DNA from: Fundicoccus sp052116145 | GTDB taxonomy: Bacteria; Bacillota; Bacilli; Lactobacillales; Aerococcaceae | DNA length: 64,000 nt | Reading direction: 5' to 3' | Assembly (NCBI RefSeq): GCF_052116145.1 | Contig: NZ_JBQKLQ010000005.1 | Location: 151,018-215,017 of the forward strand | Shown here: piece after piece, positions 61,236 to 64,000 of the stretch | How the letters are laid out: every line of letters starts with the position of its first letter | Numbering within the stretch: the first letter of the stretch is position 1 | Program-made: the position numbers and the translations under genes | Notes under the pieces: model-generated | The model's input: only the letters and a program-made list of their open reading frames with translations | Databases searched by the model: none | What the model was told of the DNA's origin: nothing

Positions 61236-63578
61236 TTAACGTTTAAAGTAATTTGTAATTCCTGTCACCAAACCACCTACCAATTTCTTTTGGTAAGAAG
61301 GTGTGATTAATTTTTGATGCTCTGCCCAGTTATCTAAGAATCCTAATTCAACTAATGTTGCTGGTACATTTGTTGTACGAGTCACATGTAAGTTTTGTTT
61401 ACGTATTCCTTGATCCACTGCACCTGTCGCATCCACTAAAGCATCTTGGATCGCTTGTGACAAGTTTTTACCTGCATTGATACGCGTCCAATTATCTGTT
61501 TTCAGCGTTGGCCAACCCGGCTCAGAAATGTCTGGATGATGATATAGTGTCACAATCCCATTTACACGCCCTTGGTAAGAAGCTGGCATCGCATTATGGT
61601 GAATACTTACGTAAATATCAGGCATCACTTCGTTTGGATGATCATCACGATCATGCAGTTTGACTTCTTTATCAGTTGTACGTGTTTCATAGACCATATA
61701 GCCTAATTCACGTAAACGCTCTGCTAATTGACGTGTAATATTCAAGTTTAAATCTTTCTCAGCAACACCGTAATTGTAAGTTCCGGTTTCGCTCCCACCA
61801 TGTCCAGCGTCTAAATAGACAACTTTTTTATTCGCTGGCACTTCAACCGCAGCATCCGCATTGACGTAACCAACGGTTTTACCGTTTTGAGAAACTTCTA
61901 AGAATTTAACACCCTTCTCATCAGTAAATTCACTCACAACTTTAAACCGTTGGCCAAAATATTTAATTGAATCAGACGCTACTGCAGACTCTAATTGTGA
62001 TCCCACATAGAAAGCTAAGTCTGGCTTGTTAATTTTCACGTCAAATGTCGTTTCCGTTGTATCGCCTTCATCGACTACAGGAGGCGTTGTTGGAATTTCT
62101 GGTTTAGGCTCTGGTTTAGGAGCTGGTACTTGACTAGGATCTGTTACGACAAACACATCACCTGAATAAATATAATTAGATGTTAGTTTATTCCAAGCTT
62201 TCAACTGATCAATCGTAATGCCATTGTTATTGGCGATTAACCATAGTGAATCCCCAGGACGAACGGTATACGTCTTAGCTGGTGTTTCTGGTTCTGGTTT
62301 CGGTTCTGGTTTTGGTTCTGGTTTCGGTTCTGGTTTCGGTTCTGGTTTCGGTTCTGGTTTCGGTTCTGGCGCCTTGCTAGGATCCGTTACCACAAAAACA
62401 TCTCCTGAATAAATATAGTTAGATGTTAGTTTATTCCAAGCTTTCAACTGATCAATCGTAATGCCATTGTTATTGGCAATTAACCACAATGAATCTCCAG
62501 GGCGGACAGTGTATGTCTTCGTTGGAGTCGTCGGTGTTGGGTTTGGAGTTGGCGTTTCAGGTTTCGGTATTTCTGGTTTTGGATCTGGAGTTGGCGTTGG
62601 TTTAACTGGCGCCTTACTTGGATCTGTTACATAGAATACATCCCCTGAATAAATATAGTTAGACGTTAAATTGTTCCATGCTTTTAATTGCTCGATGGAC
62701 ACGTTGTTTTGCGTTGCTATTTTGTATAGATAGTCGCCTGGGCGAACTGTATACGTCTTAGCTTTGGGTGTTTCCGTTACCGGCGGCGTCACTGGGTCTG
62801 GCGTCGGTTCTGGTTTCGGCGTCTCTGGCTTCGGATTCTCTGGCTTCGGTGTGACCGTTGCTGGATTCGTAACCGTTAATTTGTCACCTGAATAAATATA
62901 ATTAGACGTCAAATTGTTCCATGATTTTAATTGCTCGACCGTAATATTATTGTCAGTCGCAATTTTATATAAATAATCACCTGGACGCACAGTATACGTT
63001 TTGCCTGTTGTTGGCGCTGGTGTAGTAGTTTCTGGTGTTGGCTTTGTTTCTGGTTTCGGCTCAGGAGTTGGTGTTGTTGGTGTGTCAACTACTGTTCCTG
63101 GATTTGATACAACTAATTGATCTCCAATAAAAATCATATCTCCTGAAAGATTATTCCACGAACGTAATTGCGCTACTGTAATGCCATGTGCATTAGCAAT
63201 TTTCCATAAAGTATCTCCGTAAGCAACCGTATGTGCTCCTGCCGCTACACGAGTGTTTGCAAATACTGCAGGTGCTTCAGTTGCCATAGCTACAGCTTCT
63301 GCTTCAACTTCTGTTTCGTCTGTGACTAATGTTTCGTCCGCACTAATTACATCTGAAATTAATTCATCTACGACATTGTCTACTAACTCTGATTCTTCAT
63401 CTGTTAATGAAGCAATCGCTTCTTCTGGTGCATCGTTTGTTGAAACCTCATCGGAAATAACAGCTGAATCATCTGTTATTTCTTCCGCTTGAGCAACTGG
63501 TGCCACTAGGCTTAAAGCAAACGCAGAAACTAGCAAAGATGATGACAATACAACCCATCGGCCTTTTGATTTATGCAT
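61236..63578 (-). CDS. LysM N-acetylmuramoyl-L-alanine amidase
   Basis: 780 residues. A signal peptide (WVVLSSSLLVSAFALSLVAP, then AQA), an acidic linker (about 32-100) and five LysM modules starting near residue 115 (AYGDTLWKIANAHGITVAQL and relatives). Modules 4 and 5 are identical in sequence. A Lys-Pro-Glu-Pro repeat tract separates them. An SH3-like segment precedes the Amidase_3 domain (about 580-780), with zinc ligands in VVYLDAGHGGSE, GVAEKDLN and VSIHHNAM and the catalytic glutamate in LVELGFLDN. It cleaves the amide bond of peptidoglycan stems. The ATG at 63578 is preceded by GGAAAG. A WalR-like box lies upstream. Confidence 0.93.
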   Translation of the reverse strand: MHKSKGRWVVLSSSLLVSAFALSLVAPVAQAEEITDDSAVISDEVSTNDAPEEAIASLTDEESELVDNVVDELISDVISADETLVTDETEVEAEAVAMATEAPAVFANTRVAAGAHTVAYGDTLWKIANAHGITVAQLRSWNNLSGDMIFIGDQLVVSNPGTVVDTPTTPTPEPKPETKPTPETTTPAPTTGKTYTVRPGDYLYKIATDNNITVEQLKSWNNLTSNYIYSGDKLTVTNPATVTPKPENPKPETPKPEPTPDPVTPPVTETPKAKTYTVRPGDYLYKIATQNNVSIEQLKAWNNLTSNYIYSGDVFYVTDPSKAPVKPTPTPDPKPEIPKPETPTPNPTPTTPTKTYTVRPGDSLWLIANNNGITIDQLKAWNKLTSNYIYSGDVFVVTDPSKAPEPKPEPKPEPKPEPKPEPKPEPKPEPETPAKTYTVRPGDSLWLIANNNGITIDQLKAWNKLTSNYIYSGDVFVVTDPSQVPAPKPEPKPEIPTTPPVVDEGDTTETTFDVKINKPDLAFYVGSQLESAVASDSIKYFGQRFKVVSEFTDEKGVKFLEVSQNGKTVGYVNADAAVEVPANKKVVYLDAGHGGSETGTYNYGVAEKDLNLNITRQLAERLRELGYMVYETRTTDKEVKLHDRDDHPNEVMPDIYVSIHHNAMPASYQGRVNGIVTLYHHPDISEPGWPTLKTDNWTRINAGKNLSQAIQDALVDATGAVDQGIRKQNLHVTRTTNVPATLVELGFLDNWAEHQKLITPSYQKKLVGGLVTGITNYFKR
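62288..62367 (-). repeat. Pro-Glu-Pro-Lys coding repeat tract
   Basis: About 13 near-identical 6-bp units (complement of GGTTTCGGTTCT variants) encode a PKPE repeat between LysM modules 4 and 5. Such tracts form extended linkers and change length by slippage. Confidence 0.85.
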
Positions 63579-63677
63579 AATTTTTCTTTCCAATGTCTGA
63601 GCTCCTAACTTAATTAGAATATATAAATGACTACGTTGCAATTTTACCATGAATCCCTAACAATTTCTATCTTGAAT

Positions 63678-63694
63678 GTTACAAGAATCTAACA
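63678..63694 (-). promoter_or_regulatory. WalR-like box upstream of the amidase
   Basis: Minus-strand TGTTAG-ATTCT-TGTAAC matches the WalR (YycF) consensus TGTWAH-N5-TGTWAH at all but one position. It is about 100 bases upstream of the amidase start. WalRK commonly controls cell-wall hydrolases. Confidence 0.5.
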
Positions 63695-64000
63695 ATTTAT
63701 TCAAACAACAGACACGCTAGTGTCAAAACGATTACTTTATGAGACGAGAAATTCAAAAACATTTGACTACCTCAGATATATTAATATTCAAACTGTGATA
63801 GGGGAAGTGATTTGTTGATTTAGTTAGTTGAGTTATTGCTACAACACTTGCTTGGTAAGCTTTCTATGTATTTCCCTACAGTTCTTGACTTGCCAAATCC
63901 AGCTACTTTTATCAAAAAAAGGACGTGTTATCTCTTGTCACGCGTTTTCAGTGCTTGCAAAAGACGTGGCGGAAGATGACACGACGACTTATAGAGAGTT
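63695..64000. other. Terminal intergenic stretch
   Basis: No complete gene. The end of the window cuts it. Nothing more than AT-rich spacer and weak dyads was seen. Confidence 0.3.

Noticed and set aside
62218..62412. Plus-strand ORF rich in Gly-Ser-Gly-Phe
   Set aside because: It is the antisense reading of the PKPE repeat tract of the amidase.
1..64000. tRNA, rRNA or tmRNA genes
   Set aside because: No recognisable cloverleaf or rRNA segment was seen by eye; a covariance search would be needed to exclude a small RNA.

Overview
The window looks like chromosome from a low-G+C Gram-positive bacterium, most likely a member of the Lactobacillales. The evidence is strong AGGAGG-type ribosome sites, T-box and PyrR leader attenuators, a CcpA-like cre site, LysM cell-wall hydrolase architecture, MarR/MerR/Rrf2/AraC/BlaI regulators and IS3-family elements. 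An Aerococcus-like host is my best guess, but that is inference from gene style, not a database result. No rRNA, tRNA or CRISPR array was seen.

Layout. 0-1.5 kb: IS and PTS gene debris plus a start-less small ORF. 1.5-8.4 kb: complete trpEGDCFBA operon on the minus strand behind a Trp T-box. 8.4-13.1 kb: ywbE-like gene, a Met T-box and O-acetylhomoserine sulfhydrylase gene, relics of a second copy of that gene and of a TfoX gene, and a divergent Rrf2 regulator/QorB-like oxidoreductase pair. 13.1-16.3 kb: HNH nuclease relic, then divergent pdxS and pdxR. 16.3-24.9 kb: an accessory, AT-rich mosaic with many broken genes (YczE-like, paiB, cytosine methyltransferase, GrpB, alpha/beta hydrolase, HTH relic) mixed with intact marR, paiA, araC, kinase, methyltransferase and hypothetical genes. 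24.9-28.6 kb: RlmD-type methyltransferase, MerR-controlled small membrane protein, epimerase-like gene. 28.8-31.8 kb: four-gene OpuB/OpuC-type osmoprotectant ABC operon. 32-37.5 kb: NERD protein, an array of 18 tandem 31-bp repeats, a second RlmD-type gene, and a secreted protein with two FMN-attachment motifs. 37.7-43.3 kb: amino-acid ABC transporter split around two VOC genes, a glycolipid-type glycosyltransferase, and a secreted protein under a promoter with a cre-like site. 43.7-54.9 kb: blaI-like regulator and an M56 (BlaR1-like) gene cut into two pieces. Between the pieces lie an IS3 element, carAB with a PyrR attenuator, and an exopolysaccharide-type operon. 55-64 kb: HAD phosphatase, two aldo-keto reductases, HerA-like ATPase, SDR, and a 780-residue amidase with five LysM domains.

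The most interesting structural observation concerns the M56 gene. Its N-terminal part stops at 44957 and its C-terminal part resumes at 54596 in the same reading frame. A GTT triplet is present on both sides, and the 9638-bp interval begins with the IS left end (TG) and ends in CA. This looks like an insertion in which IS DNA carried carAB and a truncated polysaccharide operon into the M56 gene.

Many genes are regulated through leaders or palindromes visible in the sequence: two T-boxes, a PyrR attenuator, a MerR-type 19-bp-spacer promoter, paired MarR-like dyads, an Rrf2-like dyad, a BlaI-side dyad, a cre-like site and a WalR-like box. Three predicted extracellular proteins of types usually made as lipoproteins (two solute-binding proteins and the FMN protein) lack a lipobox cysteine.
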